Shown piece by piece: positions 37,280 through 45,707 of a DNA stretch of 64,000 nucleotides. A program made the position numbers and the translations under genes. Location of the stretch: the NCBI RefSeq assembly GCF_024611995.1, contig NZ_CP102509.1:5828001-5892000 (forward strand), read 5' to 3'. Numbering within the stretch: the first letter of the stretch is position 1; each line of letters opens with the position of its first letter. The notes beneath the pieces were generated by a model that saw only the letters and a program-made list of their open reading frames with translations, had not been told where the DNA came from and made no database searches. Source of the stretch: Streptomyces sp. NBC_00162. Lineage in GTDB: Bacteria; Actinomycetota; Actinomycetes; Streptomycetales; Streptomycetaceae.

Positions 37280-38446
37280 ATGCGTCACTTTGGGCACGTA
37301 TCGCCCACCGTCCGTAAGGACCTCTTCCACCAGGAACCGGCGGAATTCACCGGAGCCTCGCCCGCCCGCACCCTCGCCGCGGCCCTCGGGGCCACGCTCT
37401 ACAGCCCCGCCACCCGCCCCCAGCTCGCCCGGGACATCCGCAAGCAGGCCGGCCGCGGAGTCGTCTCCATGGTCCTCTGCCTGGAGGATTCCATCAGCGA
37501 CGGCGACGTCATCGACGCCGAGGAGAACCTCGTCCGGCAGTTCGGCGAGCTCGACGCGGACAGCGACGAGCTCCCGCTGCTGTTCATCCGCGTCCGCACC
37601 CCCGAGCAGATACCCGACCTGGTGCGCCGCCTGGGCGGCTCCGCGCGCCGACTGGCCGGATTCGTACTTCCCAAATTCAATGAGAGCAGTGGTACCGCCT
37701 TCCTCGAGGCCGTGGCCCAGGCGGAGGCCGTCGGCGGCCACTCCCGCCTGTACGCCATGCCCGTCCTGGAGACCCCGGACCTGCTCCACCTCGAAACCCG
37801 CGCCGAAACGCTGGCCGGCATCTCCCGCACCGTCAACAGCCACCGCGAGCGGGTCCTGGCCCTGCGGCTCGGCGTCACCGACTTCTGCTCCGCCTACGGC
37901 CTGCGCCGCACCCCCGACATGACCGCCTACGACGTCCAGATCGTGGCCGGGGTGATCGCCGACGTGGTCAACGTCCTCAGCCGCGCCGACGGCACCGGCT
38001 TCACCGTCACCGGACCCGTATGGGAGTACTTCCGCAGCCAGCAGCGCCTCTTCAAGCCCCAGCTGCGCCGCAGCCCCTTCCTCGCGGAGGGCGTGGAGGA
38101 ACTGCGCACCGCCCTGATCGAACACGACCTGGACGGCCTGCTGCGCGAGATCGAACTCGACCGGGCCAACGGGCTGCTCGGCAAGACCTGCATCCACCCC
38201 GCCCACGTCACACCCGTCCACGCACTGTCCGTGGTCTCCCACGAGGAGTACTGCGACGCCGAGGACATCCTGCGCCCCGAGCGCGGCGGCGGCGGCGTGA
38301 TGCGTTCCGCCTACACGAACAAGATGAACGAGGTGAAGCCCCACCGGGCCTGGGCCGAGCGCACCATGCAGCGCGCCGAGGTCTTCGGTGTGGCGAAGGA
38401 GGAGGTCGGCTTCGTCGACCTGCTCACGGCCGGGCTCCAGGTGTGA
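37280..38446 (+). CDS. HpcH/HpaI aldolase/citrate-lyase-like enzyme, Ter-associated
   Basis: 388 residues. The TIM-barrel shows MVLCLEDSISDGDV (acidic Mg2+ site, near 70), LPLLFIRVRTPEQ, LYAMPVLETPDLL (catalytic Glu) and GVTDFCSAYGLRR. The family cleaves or forms C-C bonds with pyruvate or acetyl-CoA-like substrates. This Ter-linked subgroup is longer than standard members. ATG 37280 (MRHFGHVSP) follows GGGGAAG; the upstream ATG at 37217 lacks a ribosome site. GTGA overlap with the next gene couples their translation. First gene of the four-gene Ter biosynthetic operon. Confidence 0.88.
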   Translation: MRHFGHVSPTVRKDLFHQEPAEFTGASPARTLAAALGATLYSPATRPQLARDIRKQAGRGVVSMVLCLEDSISDGDVIDAEENLVRQFGELDADSDELPLLFIRVRTPEQIPDLVRRLGGSARRLAGFVLPKFNESSGTAFLEAVAQAEAVGGHSRLYAMPVLETPDLLHLETRAETLAGISRTVNSHRERVLALRLGVTDFCSAYGLRRTPDMTAYDVQIVAGVIADVVNVLSRADGTGFTVTGPVWEYFRSQQRLFKPQLRRSPFLAEGVEELRTALIEHDLDGLLREIELDRANGLLGKTCIHPAHVTPVHALSVVSHEEYCDAEDILRPERGGGGVMRSAYTNKMNEVKPHRAWAERTMQRAEVFGVAKEEVGFVDLLTAGLQV

Positions 38447-40941
38447 ACCCCCTGGTGACGGCGTCGACGACGAGGAAAGGCAAGAAGATCGAAGCGGTGT
38501 GGTCGGGAACCTGGGTCGCGGACCGGCTGGGCGTCAGCCTGGAGGAGGCCGGTACGCCGGGCTCGCCGCGGCTCGCGGAGCTGCTCGGACTCGCGCTGCG
38601 GCGCAACCCCAAGCGGGCGCACCTGCTCGTCTCGCAGGTGCTGGGCAAGCACGTCCCGCAGTCCCCGGCGACCGTCTACGCCGCCGGGTACGGGCTCGGC
38701 GAGCGGGTCCGGGCGCTGCTCGGCGAGGACGGCGCCGCCGCGGCGGTGGTCCTCGGCTACGCCGAGACGGCCACCGGGCTCGGCCACTGCGTGGCCGACG
38801 GCCTGGGCCCCGCTCCCTACCTGCATTCCACCCGCCGGCCCGTGCCGGGAGTACGGCCCGCCGGCGGCTTCGAAGAGGCCCACTCGCACGCCACCTCGCA
38901 CCTGCTGCTGCCCGAGGACCCCCGGCTGCTCGCGGGCAGCGGGCCGCTGGTCCTCGTCGACGACGAGTTCTCCACCGGCAACACGGTCCTGAACACCATC
39001 CGCGACCTGCACGCCCGCCACCCCCGCGCGCACTACGTGGTCGTCGCCCTCGTCGACATGCGCTCCCCGGCCGACCGCGACCGGCTCACCGCCTTCGCTG
39101 CCGAGATCGGCGCCCGCGTCGACCTCATCGCCCTGGCCTCCGGCACGGTCTCCCTCCCGGACGGAGTCCTGGCCAAGGGCCAGGCCCTGGTGGAGGAGTA
39201 CGAGTCGCACGCCGGGGCCCAGGCGGGGCACACCGGGCAGCCGGTCACGCGCGTCGACCTGAACTGGCCCGCCGGGCTCCCCGACGGCGGCCGCCACGGT
39301 TTCACGGCGGCCCACCGCGCAGCCCTCGAAGCGGCCCTGCCGGACCTGGCCGGCCGGCTCACGGCCGCGCTCGGCGACGGGCCCGGCCGGGTCCTCGTAC
39401 TCGGCAACGAAGAGCTGATGTACGCGCCGCTGCGCCTCGCGAAGGCCCTGGAGGAGGCGGGCACGGCCCGCGAGGTCCGCTTCTCCACCACCACCCGCTC
39501 GCCCGTGCTCGCCGTCGACGACCCCGGCTACGCCATCCGCACCCGGCTCGTCTTCCCCGCCCATGACGACCCGGCCGACGGCCCCGGCGACCGGTACGCC
39601 TACAACGTCGCGGGCGCCGGTTTCGACGCCGTCGTCGCCGTCGTCGACTCGGCCGGCGACACCCCCGAGCTGCGCGCCGGACTGCTCGCGAGCCTCGCCC
39701 CGCACACCGGCCGCGTCCTGCTGGCCGCCGTACCTTCCTACGTACCCGACCGGCAGGAGCACAAGCCGATCATGCCCGAGCCGATCACGCACGAGTCGAT
39801 CACGCACGAGCCCTTGCGCGGGCCCGCCTTCTCCTCGTACGCCGCAGAGGACGTCGGCTGGCTGCTCCAGGACTTCTCCGACGTCGAGCTGGAGGCCCCG
39901 ACCGAGGAGCGCGAGGAGGCGATCCAGGCGGGCGGTGCGCACTACGCCGAATCCCTGCCCGTCGAGTACCAGCCGTCCCCGCAGTACCAGGAGCTGTACC
40001 AGAACGCCCTGACCGCGTCGGCGGCCCGCATCGCCCGCGCCGTCGGCACCGTCACCGAGACGGTCCTCGCCGAACGCTCCCCGTCCCCGGTGCTCGTCTC
40101 CCTGGCCCGCGCCGGCACCCCCGTCGGCGTACTGATGCGCCGCTGGGCACAGGCCCGGCACGGCCTGGACCTCCCGCACTACGCCGTCTCCATCGTGCGC
40201 GGCCGCGGCATCGACGCCAACGCCGTGCGCTGGCTGGCCGCCCGGCACGACCCGGCCGACGTCGTCTTCGTCGACGGCTGGACGGGCAAGGGCGCCATCA
40301 CGCGGGAGCTGACGGCCGCGCTCGCCGAGTACCCCGGCTTCAACCCGGAGATCGTGGTCCTCGCCGACCCCGGCTCGTGCGTGGAGACCTACGGCACCCG
40401 CGAGGACTTCCTGATCCCCTCCGCCTGCCTCAACTCCACCGTGTCCGGGCTCATATCGCGTACGGTCCTGAGGTCCGACCTGGTCGGGCCCGCCGACTTC
40501 CACGGCGCGAAGTTCTACCGCGAGCTCGCCGGCGCGGACGTCTCCACGGCCTTCGTCGACACGGTCGCCGCCCACTTCGACGAGGTGGCCGACGCCGTCG
40601 ACGAGGAGGTCAAGGAACTCCTCGCCGCGGACCGCACCCCGACCTGGGAGGGCTGGGCGGCCGTCGAGCGGATCAGCGAGGAGTACGGCATCCACGACGT
40701 GAACCTGGTCAAGCCCGGCGTCGGCGAGACCACCCGGGTGCTGCTGCGCCGGGTGCCGTGGAAGATCCTCGCCCAGCGCGGCGCGGGCGCCGATCTGGAC
40801 CACGTACGGCTGCTCGCCGAGCAGCGGGGGGTCCCGGTGGAGGAGGTCGACGGACTGCCCTACACCTGCGTCGGACTCATCCACCCACGATTCACGCGCG
40901 GCGCCACCGGCGCCGACGGAAAGGCTGTGGCCTCGAAGTGA
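38443..40941 (+). CDS. PRTase-TRSP / StiP-PELOTA fusion protein, Ter-associated
   Basis: 832 residues joining two proteins that are often separate. Half 1 is a phosphoribosyltransferase with the PRPP loop LVLVDDEFSTGNT (169-181) and a TRSP domain with its namesake motif in STTTRSPVL (348-356). A linker with tandem ITHES/ITHEP follows (about 437-446). Half 2 is the StiP domain (SLARAGTPVGVLMRRW; VVFVDGWTGKGAI; FHGAKFYREL), ending in a PELOTA-like RNA-binding domain (TTRVLLRRVPWKILA; YTCVGLIHPRF). Such proteins are predicted to build a nucleoside-like metabolite in Ter systems. Start GTGA overlaps the lyase stop; GTG 38455 is possible. Confidence 0.85.
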   Translation: MNPLVTASTTRKGKKIEAVWSGTWVADRLGVSLEEAGTPGSPRLAELLGLALRRNPKRAHLLVSQVLGKHVPQSPATVYAAGYGLGERVRALLGEDGAAAAVVLGYAETATGLGHCVADGLGPAPYLHSTRRPVPGVRPAGGFEEAHSHATSHLLLPEDPRLLAGSGPLVLVDDEFSTGNTVLNTIRDLHARHPRAHYVVVALVDMRSPADRDRLTAFAAEIGARVDLIALASGTVSLPDGVLAKGQALVEEYESHAGAQAGHTGQPVTRVDLNWPAGLPDGGRHGFTAAHRAALEAALPDLAGRLTAALGDGPGRVLVLGNEELMYAPLRLAKALEEAGTAREVRFSTTTRSPVLAVDDPGYAIRTRLVFPAHDDPADGPGDRYAYNVAGAGFDAVVAVVDSAGDTPELRAGLLASLAPHTGRVLLAAVPSYVPDRQEHKPIMPEPITHESITHEPLRGPAFSSYAAEDVGWLLQDFSDVELEAPTEEREEAIQAGGAHYAESLPVEYQPSPQYQELYQNALTASAARIARAVGTVTETVLAERSPSPVLVSLARAGTPVGVLMRRWAQARHGLDLPHYAVSIVRGRGIDANAVRWLAARHDPADVVFVDGWTGKGAITRELTAALAEYPGFNPEIVVLADPGSCVETYGTREDFLIPSACLNSTVSGLISRTVLRSDLVGPADFHGAKFYRELAGADVSTAFVDTVAAHFDEVADAVDEEVKELLAADRTPTWEGWAAVERISEEYGIHDVNLVKPGVGETTRVLLRRVPWKILAQRGAGADLDHVRLLAEQRGVPVEEVDGLPYTCVGLIHPRFTRGATGADGKAVASK

Positions 40942-41759
40942 CTGTCCTGGTAGCCAGTGATCTCGACCGTACGCTCATCTACTCGGCGGCGGCCCTCGGC
41001 CTGACCATGCCCGACCCGGTGGCCCCCCGGCTGCTGTGCGTCGAGGTCCACGAGAGCAAGCCGCTGTCCTACATGACGGAGACGGCGGCGGGACTGCTGG
41101 CGAAGCTGACGGCCGACCCGTCGGCCGTCTTCGTCCCGACGACCACGCGGACCCGCAAGCAGTACCAGCGCATCCGTTTCCCCGGCCGCCCGGCCAAGTA
41201 CGCGATCTGCGCGAACGGCGGCCAGCTGCTGGTCGACGGGGTGCCGGACCGGGACTGGCGGCGGCAGGTCGCGGCGCGCCTCGCCGAGGAGTGCGCCCCG
41301 CTGGAGGAGGTGCACGCCCACCTGCTGGCGACGGCGGACCCGGCGTGGCTGCGCAAGGCGCGGGTGGCGGAGGAGCTCTTCACGTACCTCGTCGTGGAAC
41401 GCGCGCTCGTCCCCGACGCATGGCTGAAGACCCTGGTGGAGTGGGCGGAGGCGCGCGGCTGGACGGTCTCCCTCCAGGGCCGCAAGATCTACGCCGTACC
41501 GCGCCCGCTGACCAAGAGCGCTGCGATGCGCGAGGTGGCCCGCCGTACGGGCGCCACCGCCACCCTGGCCGCCGGCGACTCGCTCCTGGACGCCGACCTG
41601 CTGCTCGCGGCGGACGCGGCATGGCGCCCGGGCCACGGCGAACTGGCCGACGCGCAGTGGCACGCGCCGACCGTGACGGCCCTGTCCACGGCGGGCGTGC
41701 TGGCGGGTGAGGAAATCGTCCGCGAATTCGGCCGCGCGGTTGCAAGACTGGCCGTATGA
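40938..41759 (+). CDS. HAD-family hydrolase, Ter-associated
   Basis: 273 residues. HAD motif I is ASDLDRTLIY (nucleophile Asp8), motif II is VPTTTRTR, motif III is the Lys of PLTKSAAM, and motif IV is AAGDSLLDADLL. The Cof-type cap lies between 90 and 180. It probably dephosphorylates the product of the PRTase. It overlaps both neighbours: its GTGA overlaps the PRTase stop, and its TGA overlaps the ATG of the methyltransferase. Confidence 0.87.
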   Translation: MTVLVASDLDRTLIYSAAALGLTMPDPVAPRLLCVEVHESKPLSYMTETAAGLLAKLTADPSAVFVPTTTRTRKQYQRIRFPGRPAKYAICANGGQLLVDGVPDRDWRRQVAARLAEECAPLEEVHAHLLATADPAWLRKARVAEELFTYLVVERALVPDAWLKTLVEWAEARGWTVSLQGRKIYAVPRPLTKSAAMREVARRTGATATLAAGDSLLDADLLLAADAAWRPGHGELADAQWHAPTVTALSTAGVLAGEEIVREFGRAVARLAV

Positions 41760-42415
41760 CCAAGGGCAACAGCACCAAGATCACTGACGAGCTCTACCGG
41801 TACATGCTCGACCACAACCCTCCGCTGGACGAGGTCCAGCGGAGGCTGGTGGCGACGACCTACGCCACGTTCCCGGACGTCGCCGGAATGCAGTCGGCGG
41901 AGGAGCAGGGGCCGCTGCTGGCCTTCCTGGTCCGGCTGACGGGCGCCCGCCACATCGTGGAGGTGGGCACCTTCACCGGCTTCTCGGCCCTGTCGATGGC
42001 CCAGGCGCTGCCCGCCGACGGCCGCCTCATCGCCTGCGACGTCTCCGAGGAGTGGACGGCGTACGGCAAGGAGGCCTGGGAGGCGGCGGGCGTCGCGGAC
42101 CGCATCGAGCTGCGGATCGCCCCGGCGCTGGACACGCTCCGCGCCATGCCCGCGGAGCCGCACATCGACCTGGCCTACGTGGACGCCGACAAGGAGAGCC
42201 AGATCGCGTACTGGGAGGAGCTCGTGCCGAGGCTGCGTCCGGGCGGCCTGATCGTCACGGACAACACGCTCTTCCACGGCACGGTCCTCGACGAGTCGGC
42301 CACCGGCTCGGCGGCCGGTGTCCGCGCGTTCAACGACCACGTTTCGGCGGATCCCCGCATGGAATCCGTCCTGCTGGCGATCTCGGACGGCCTCACGCTC
42401 TCCCGGAAGCGGTAG
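41756..42415 (+). CDS. SAM-dependent O-methyltransferase (caffeoyl-CoA OMT type)
   Basis: 219 residues. SAM site: HIVEVGTFTGFSALSMAQAL (near 60-80). Metal and substrate site: IDLAYVDADKES and GGLIVTDNTLFHG (Asp, Asp, Asn ligands). The family methylates catechol-like hydroxyls with a divalent metal. Its ATG overlaps the HAD stop (ATGA), so it is translationally coupled to the Ter biosynthetic genes and probably finishes the same metabolite; methyltransferases of this type also occur alone, so a moonlighting link cannot be excluded. Confidence 0.9.
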   Translation: MTKGNSTKITDELYRYMLDHNPPLDEVQRRLVATTYATFPDVAGMQSAEEQGPLLAFLVRLTGARHIVEVGTFTGFSALSMAQALPADGRLIACDVSEEWTAYGKEAWEAAGVADRIELRIAPALDTLRAMPAEPHIDLAYVDADKESQIAYWEELVPRLRPGGLIVTDNTLFHGTVLDESATGSAAGVRAFNDHVSADPRMESVLLAISDGLTLSRKR

Positions 42416-42453
42416 CGCCTGGCTGCTGCGGCGGCCGCCACTGCTGCCGTCGC

Positions 42454-42669
42454 CTAGCCGCAACCGCCTCCACCGCAGCAGCCCCCGCCGCCCATGGCAC
42501 GAGCGGGCGCGGGGGCACTGCTGGTGCCGCCGACGGCGACGGCGGACAGCAGCTTGACGGTGTCGGCGTGCCCTGCGGGGCAGTCGGCGGGCGCGGACGA
42601 CTCGGCCATCGGCCGGCTCAGCTCGAAGGTGTCGTCGCAGGTCCGGCAGCGGTACTCGTATCGAGGCAT
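42454..42669 (-). CDS. FmdB-type zinc-ribbon protein
   Basis: 71 residues. Zinc ribbon: YEYRCRTCDDTFE then a lone CPAGH pair. The C-terminus is a Gly/Cys tail (MGGGGCCGGGGCG) with three Cys that could bind a further metal. TAGCCT lies exactly 7 nt before the ATG, so it is leaderless. FmdB proteins are small putative regulators linked to formamidase or to stress; role here unknown. Confidence 0.85.
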   Translation of the reverse strand: MPRYEYRCRTCDDTFELSRPMAESSAPADCPAGHADTVKLLSAVAVGGTSSAPAPARAMGGGGCCGGGGCG

Positions 42670-42702
42670 GCGGCCAAGGCTATGCGGCCGGGGCCGGGAC
42701 TT

Positions 42703-42778
42703 CTACGGGCGACCCGGTCTGCTGCGGGTGACCCGTGTTGCTACGGGCGACCCGCACAGCTACGGGCGGCCCCGCCCG
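42703..42778. repeat. four 19-bp tandem repeats
   Basis: Units start at 42703, 42722, 42741 and 42760 with consensus CTACGGGCGACCCG plus five variable bases. Each has a CGGG...CCCG dyad. The fourth unit supplies the TAG stop of the leftward DUF4383 gene. They lie upstream of the leaderless fmdB promoter. Confidence 0.9.
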
Positions 42779-43482
42779 GGCTCCGCGTACGCCCGGTCCT
42801 CCCGGGCCGCCTGCTCGGGGTGGCGGGCCCGCCAGTACGGATTGTCGTGCGGCAGCGCGCTGCCCACCCGCCCGTACATGCCGAACCACATCAGCATCAC
42901 GCCGACGACGAAGCTGAACAGCACGTTCTGGATCTTGAAGGCCAGGAAGTTCAGCTCCGTGTCCAGCAGCGCGAGGTTCACGAACCCGCTCGCGATGAAC
43001 AGCAGGCCCAGCACGATGTTCAGGGTGGAGGCGAAGGTCCCGCCGATCACCATGCCGATGAACAGCAGCGCCCCGATACAGATCGACAGGACGCTCAGCG
43101 CGCCGTTGGTGTTCAGGGCGAGCACCGTGTCGCCGCCGGTGTCGAAGAACCCGATCCGGTCGATGAGCCCCAGGATGCCGAAGGCGATCAGCAGCAGCCC
43201 GGTCAGGCCGGCGCCGACCCGGTAGACCTTGTTGAGCTTGTGATCGGAGGGCAGATGCTCGTCGAGCCGGGTATTGACGGGATGCAGGACGCGTTGCAGC
43301 ACCCGGTGCGAGACCGGTGGTGGTTCGTGGGACGCATAAGGCTCATGGGGCACGTACGGCGCGTAGTTCTCATGGGGCTCGGTGCACCCGTAGAGCGCAT
43401 GAGGCTCGTAGGGCTCATGCGGCACCGGAGGTGCCTGGCGTACGCGCGGTGCACGAGGCTTGTGGAATACGTGGGCAGCCAT
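42760..43482 (-). CDS. DUF4383 membrane protein with PHEPY-repeat N-terminus
   Basis: 240 residues. The first 80 are soluble, His/Pro/Tyr/Glu-rich, with repeats (PHEPYEPHALYG, PHENYAPYVPHEPY). Four membrane segments follow (about 95-115, 125-145, 155-175, 182-205), matching the DUF4383 family. Many His and Glu in the N-terminus could bind divalent metals. The ribosome site is GAGGAGGG. Function unknown. Confidence 0.8.
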   Translation of the reverse strand: MAAHVFHKPRAPRVRQAPPVPHEPYEPHALYGCTEPHENYAPYVPHEPYASHEPPPVSHRVLQRVLHPVNTRLDEHLPSDHKLNKVYRVGAGLTGLLLIAFGILGLIDRIGFFDTGGDTVLALNTNGALSVLSICIGALLFIGMVIGGTFASTLNIVLGLLFIASGFVNLALLDTELNFLAFKIQNVLFSFVVGVMLMWFGMYGRVGSALPHDNPYWRARHPEQAAREDRAYAEPGRGRP

Positions 43483-43552
43483 ACCGCCCTCCTCTGCTCC
43501 GTTCCGGGCACCTCCAGCATCCGCCCATGCCCACCCGCGGACAACTCCCGGC

Positions 43553-44797
43553 TCACCCGACGGCGCGCCGGCCCCGGATATCCGCCACCACCCGGCCTAC
43601 CGCCACCCGGACCTCCTCCATCTCCTGCAGGAAATGCCAGTAGTCCGGATGCCGCCCCTCCAGCTCGGCCAGCGCCCGGCCCACCCGGGCCACCGACTCG
43701 TCCAGCGGCCCCGCGTGCCGCGGATCGGGCACACTGCGGCCCGCCATCGCCAGCCGCTGCGCGTCCCGGATCGCGAACCGGGTCCGGTCCACCTCGGCCT
43801 GCGGATCGCGCGCCACCGCCTCCAGCCGCGTCAGCCGGTCCTGCGCCGCCGACACCGCCTCGTCGGTGGCCTCCAGCGAAGCCCGCACCGCGTCGATCAG
43901 CTCCCCTACGTCGGTCCAGCGCTGCTCGTCCCGGGCACGGGACGCCTCCCCCAGCCGGTCCTCCGCCTGCGCGACGTCCCGTATCGCCTGGTCCGGAACG
44001 TGCTGGAGGTCCTGCCAGCACGCCGCACTGAACCGCCGACGCAGCTCGCTGAGGACCGGATCCACCCGGTCCGCCCGATTGCGCAAGGCCTGTGCACGCG
44101 TCCGCAGGCTCACCAGCCGCCGGTCGATCTCCGCAGCCCGCTCCGGCAGCCGCGCCGCCTCCGCCCGTACGCCCTCCGCGTCCCGCAGGATCCGGTCGGC
44201 GCGCTGCACGGTCTCCTGCACCCCGTGCCGGCCCGCGCCCTCGTTCAGCTTGGTCAGCTCCGGACCCAGCGCCGCCAGCCGCGCGGCCAGGTCATCGGCC
44301 CGCATCCCCTTGGCCCGTACGGCATCCAGTGCATCGCTCGCCGCGAGCAGCGCGGCCTTCGCCCGCTCCCGGGCCGGCGCGACCCGGGCGAGCTGCGTCT
44401 CGGCCTTGTCCAGCAGCGGCTGCAACCCCTGCGCGAACCGGTCCAGCTCCCCCTTGACCCGCATCAGCTCGTCGCGCGCCCGGGTCAGCTCCTCCCGGGC
44501 CCGTGCGGCGGCGGACGCCTCCAGATCGACCCGGTCCAGGTCGTGCGCGTCCACGGCCTCGATGTACACGTGGCTGACCTGATCGATCCGCTGCCCCAGC
44601 GCGGCGAACCCCTCGCTCGCCTGCCGCCCGGCGGGAGACCCGTCCGCGGCGGCAATGGTCTCGATCGAGATCCGCAGATCCCGCTGCGCCGAGTCCAGCT
44701 CGTAGAACGCCGCGGCGGCGGCATCCTTCGCCGCCTGAGCATCCGCCCGCCGACTCTCGTCCCGCCCACCAAACCAACGCCGGGATGCCGTTGTCAC
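43553..44797 (-). CDS. coiled-coil hypothetical protein
   Basis: 414 residues, almost wholly helical with heptad-like Ala/Leu/Arg/Glu repeats: continuous coiled coil from about 20 to 380. No catalytic motif or signal peptide. N-terminus TTASRRWFGGRDESRRAD is conserved in streptomycete homologues as I recall, with unknown function. GTG 44797 is preceded by GGGAGAGGG. Possibly a structural or scaffold protein. Confidence 0.75.
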   Translation of the reverse strand: MTTASRRWFGGRDESRRADAQAAKDAAAAAFYELDSAQRDLRISIETIAAADGSPAGRQASEGFAALGQRIDQVSHVYIEAVDAHDLDRVDLEASAAARAREELTRARDELMRVKGELDRFAQGLQPLLDKAETQLARVAPARERAKAALLAASDALDAVRAKGMRADDLAARLAALGPELTKLNEGAGRHGVQETVQRADRILRDAEGVRAEAARLPERAAEIDRRLVSLRTRAQALRNRADRVDPVLSELRRRFSAACWQDLQHVPDQAIRDVAQAEDRLGEASRARDEQRWTDVGELIDAVRASLEATDEAVSAAQDRLTRLEAVARDPQAEVDRTRFAIRDAQRLAMAGRSVPDPRHAGPLDESVARVGRALAELEGRHPDYWHFLQEMEEVRVAVGRVVADIRGRRAVG

Positions 44798-44902
44798 AAT
44801 CCCTCTCCCGTACCGCGTCCGCCTTGCCCCGGACCATTCTCCCCCACGGGAACGCGTTTGCGTCGGGGGTGTGCCCGCCATGTAGGCTGTCCACTCATCC
44901 AC

Positions 44903-44977
44903 GGGTGTGTAGCTCAGGGGTAGAGCGCTGCTCTTACAAAGCAGATGTCGGCGGTTCGAAACCGTCCACGCCCACCA
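44903..44977 (+). tRNA. tRNA-Val (anticodon TAC)
   Basis: A 75-nt cloverleaf: acceptor GGGTGTG paired with CACGCCC, D-arm GTAGCTCAGGGGTAGAGC, anticodon arm CTGCT-CTTACAA-AGCAG giving TAC, and T-arm GGCGGTTCGAAACCGTC. The CCA end is encoded (44975-44977). It decodes GUA, a rare codon in such GC-rich genomes. Confidence 0.95.
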
Positions 44978-44981
44978 GTAC

Positions 44982-45015
44982 GAAGGCCCCCCGCCGATCA
45001 CGGCGGGGGGCCTTC
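44982..45015 (+). terminator. terminator after tRNA-Val
   Basis: A perfect 15-bp stem (GAAGGCCCCCCGCCG) with the loop ATCA, 4 bp after the tRNA. Confidence 0.9.
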
Positions 45016-45169
45016 TGCGTGTTCGTCCGAGGCCAACGAGCAGTCGGGCAGGCCGGGCGAAGCGGTTGTGGGGGGTGGGGATGGGCGGATTCCGGTGAAA
45101 CCCGGCGGAGTTGGAGGGGCGTTCATATGATGTGCCTCCTCTTTGAACCGCTTCTGGGTGGGGGTACCG

Positions 45170-45679
45170 ATGAGCAGTGGCATGGGTGAGGGCCGGAGAG
45201 GCCACAGACGGGCTGGGGGCGCCGTTCGGCGGGCGTTGGTCGCGCTGGTGGTGGCCGGGATGGCCGTCGCGTGTGGGCCGGCCGAGGGTGGGGGGCCCGC
45301 CGTGTCCGCGCCGCCGCCCCTTACCTCGGCGGCGCCGACCACCGCCTCACCGACACCGACACCGACGCCGTCCCCGACGCCGCCACCGTCCCCGACGCCA
45401 TCGGCCGAACCGACTCCCGCTGCCGACCAGAAGGCACCCAGCGTCGCCCCGGTGACTCCGGCCGCCACCAAGCCCGCGCCGAAGCCCACGACCAAGGCCC
45501 CGACGAGGGAGCCGACCGAGCCCGCGGCCGCCGCGTGCGAGATCGTCTCCAACGCCGGGAACTGCTACAACGCGGGCCAGTTCTGCCGCAAAGCCGACGT
45601 CGGCCGGTCCACGCACGCCGCCAACGGACGCATGATCTACTGCCGTCCGGACGGCGGTCAGCCGCGCTGGGGTTACTAG
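45170..45679 (+). CDS. Cys-rich lipoprotein of unknown function
   Basis: 169 residues. Lipoprotein signal: Arg-rich start, hydrophobic 22-33 and lipobox VACG with Cys35. A long Pro/Thr/Ala linker follows (about 40-120). The last 45 residues are a compact domain with four Cys (ACEIVSNAGNCYNAGQFCRKADVG; MIYCRPDG), probably two disulfides, ending RWGY. This terminal module recurs in streptomycete secreted proteins as far as I can recall. ATG 45170 follows GGGGG; the TTG at 45143 is not the start. Confidence 0.72.
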   Translation: MSSGMGEGRRGHRRAGGAVRRALVALVVAGMAVACGPAEGGGPAVSAPPPLTSAAPTTASPTPTPTPSPTPPPSPTPSAEPTPAADQKAPSVAPVTPAATKPAPKPTTKAPTREPTEPAAAACEIVSNAGNCYNAGQFCRKADVGRSTHAANGRMIYCRPDGGQPRWGY

Positions 45680-45707
45680 GACGGCCGGGCCGTGGGAACC
45701 TCGGGGG

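Noticed and set aside
38020..38442. Upstream extension of the PRTase frame into the lyase gene
   Set aside because: Overlaps the lyase in another frame with shadow-like composition; the GTGA overlap at 38443 is the natural start.
38311..40884. 857-codon minus-strand frame
   Set aside because: Antisense of the PRTase-StiP fusion, which has clear motifs in its own frame.
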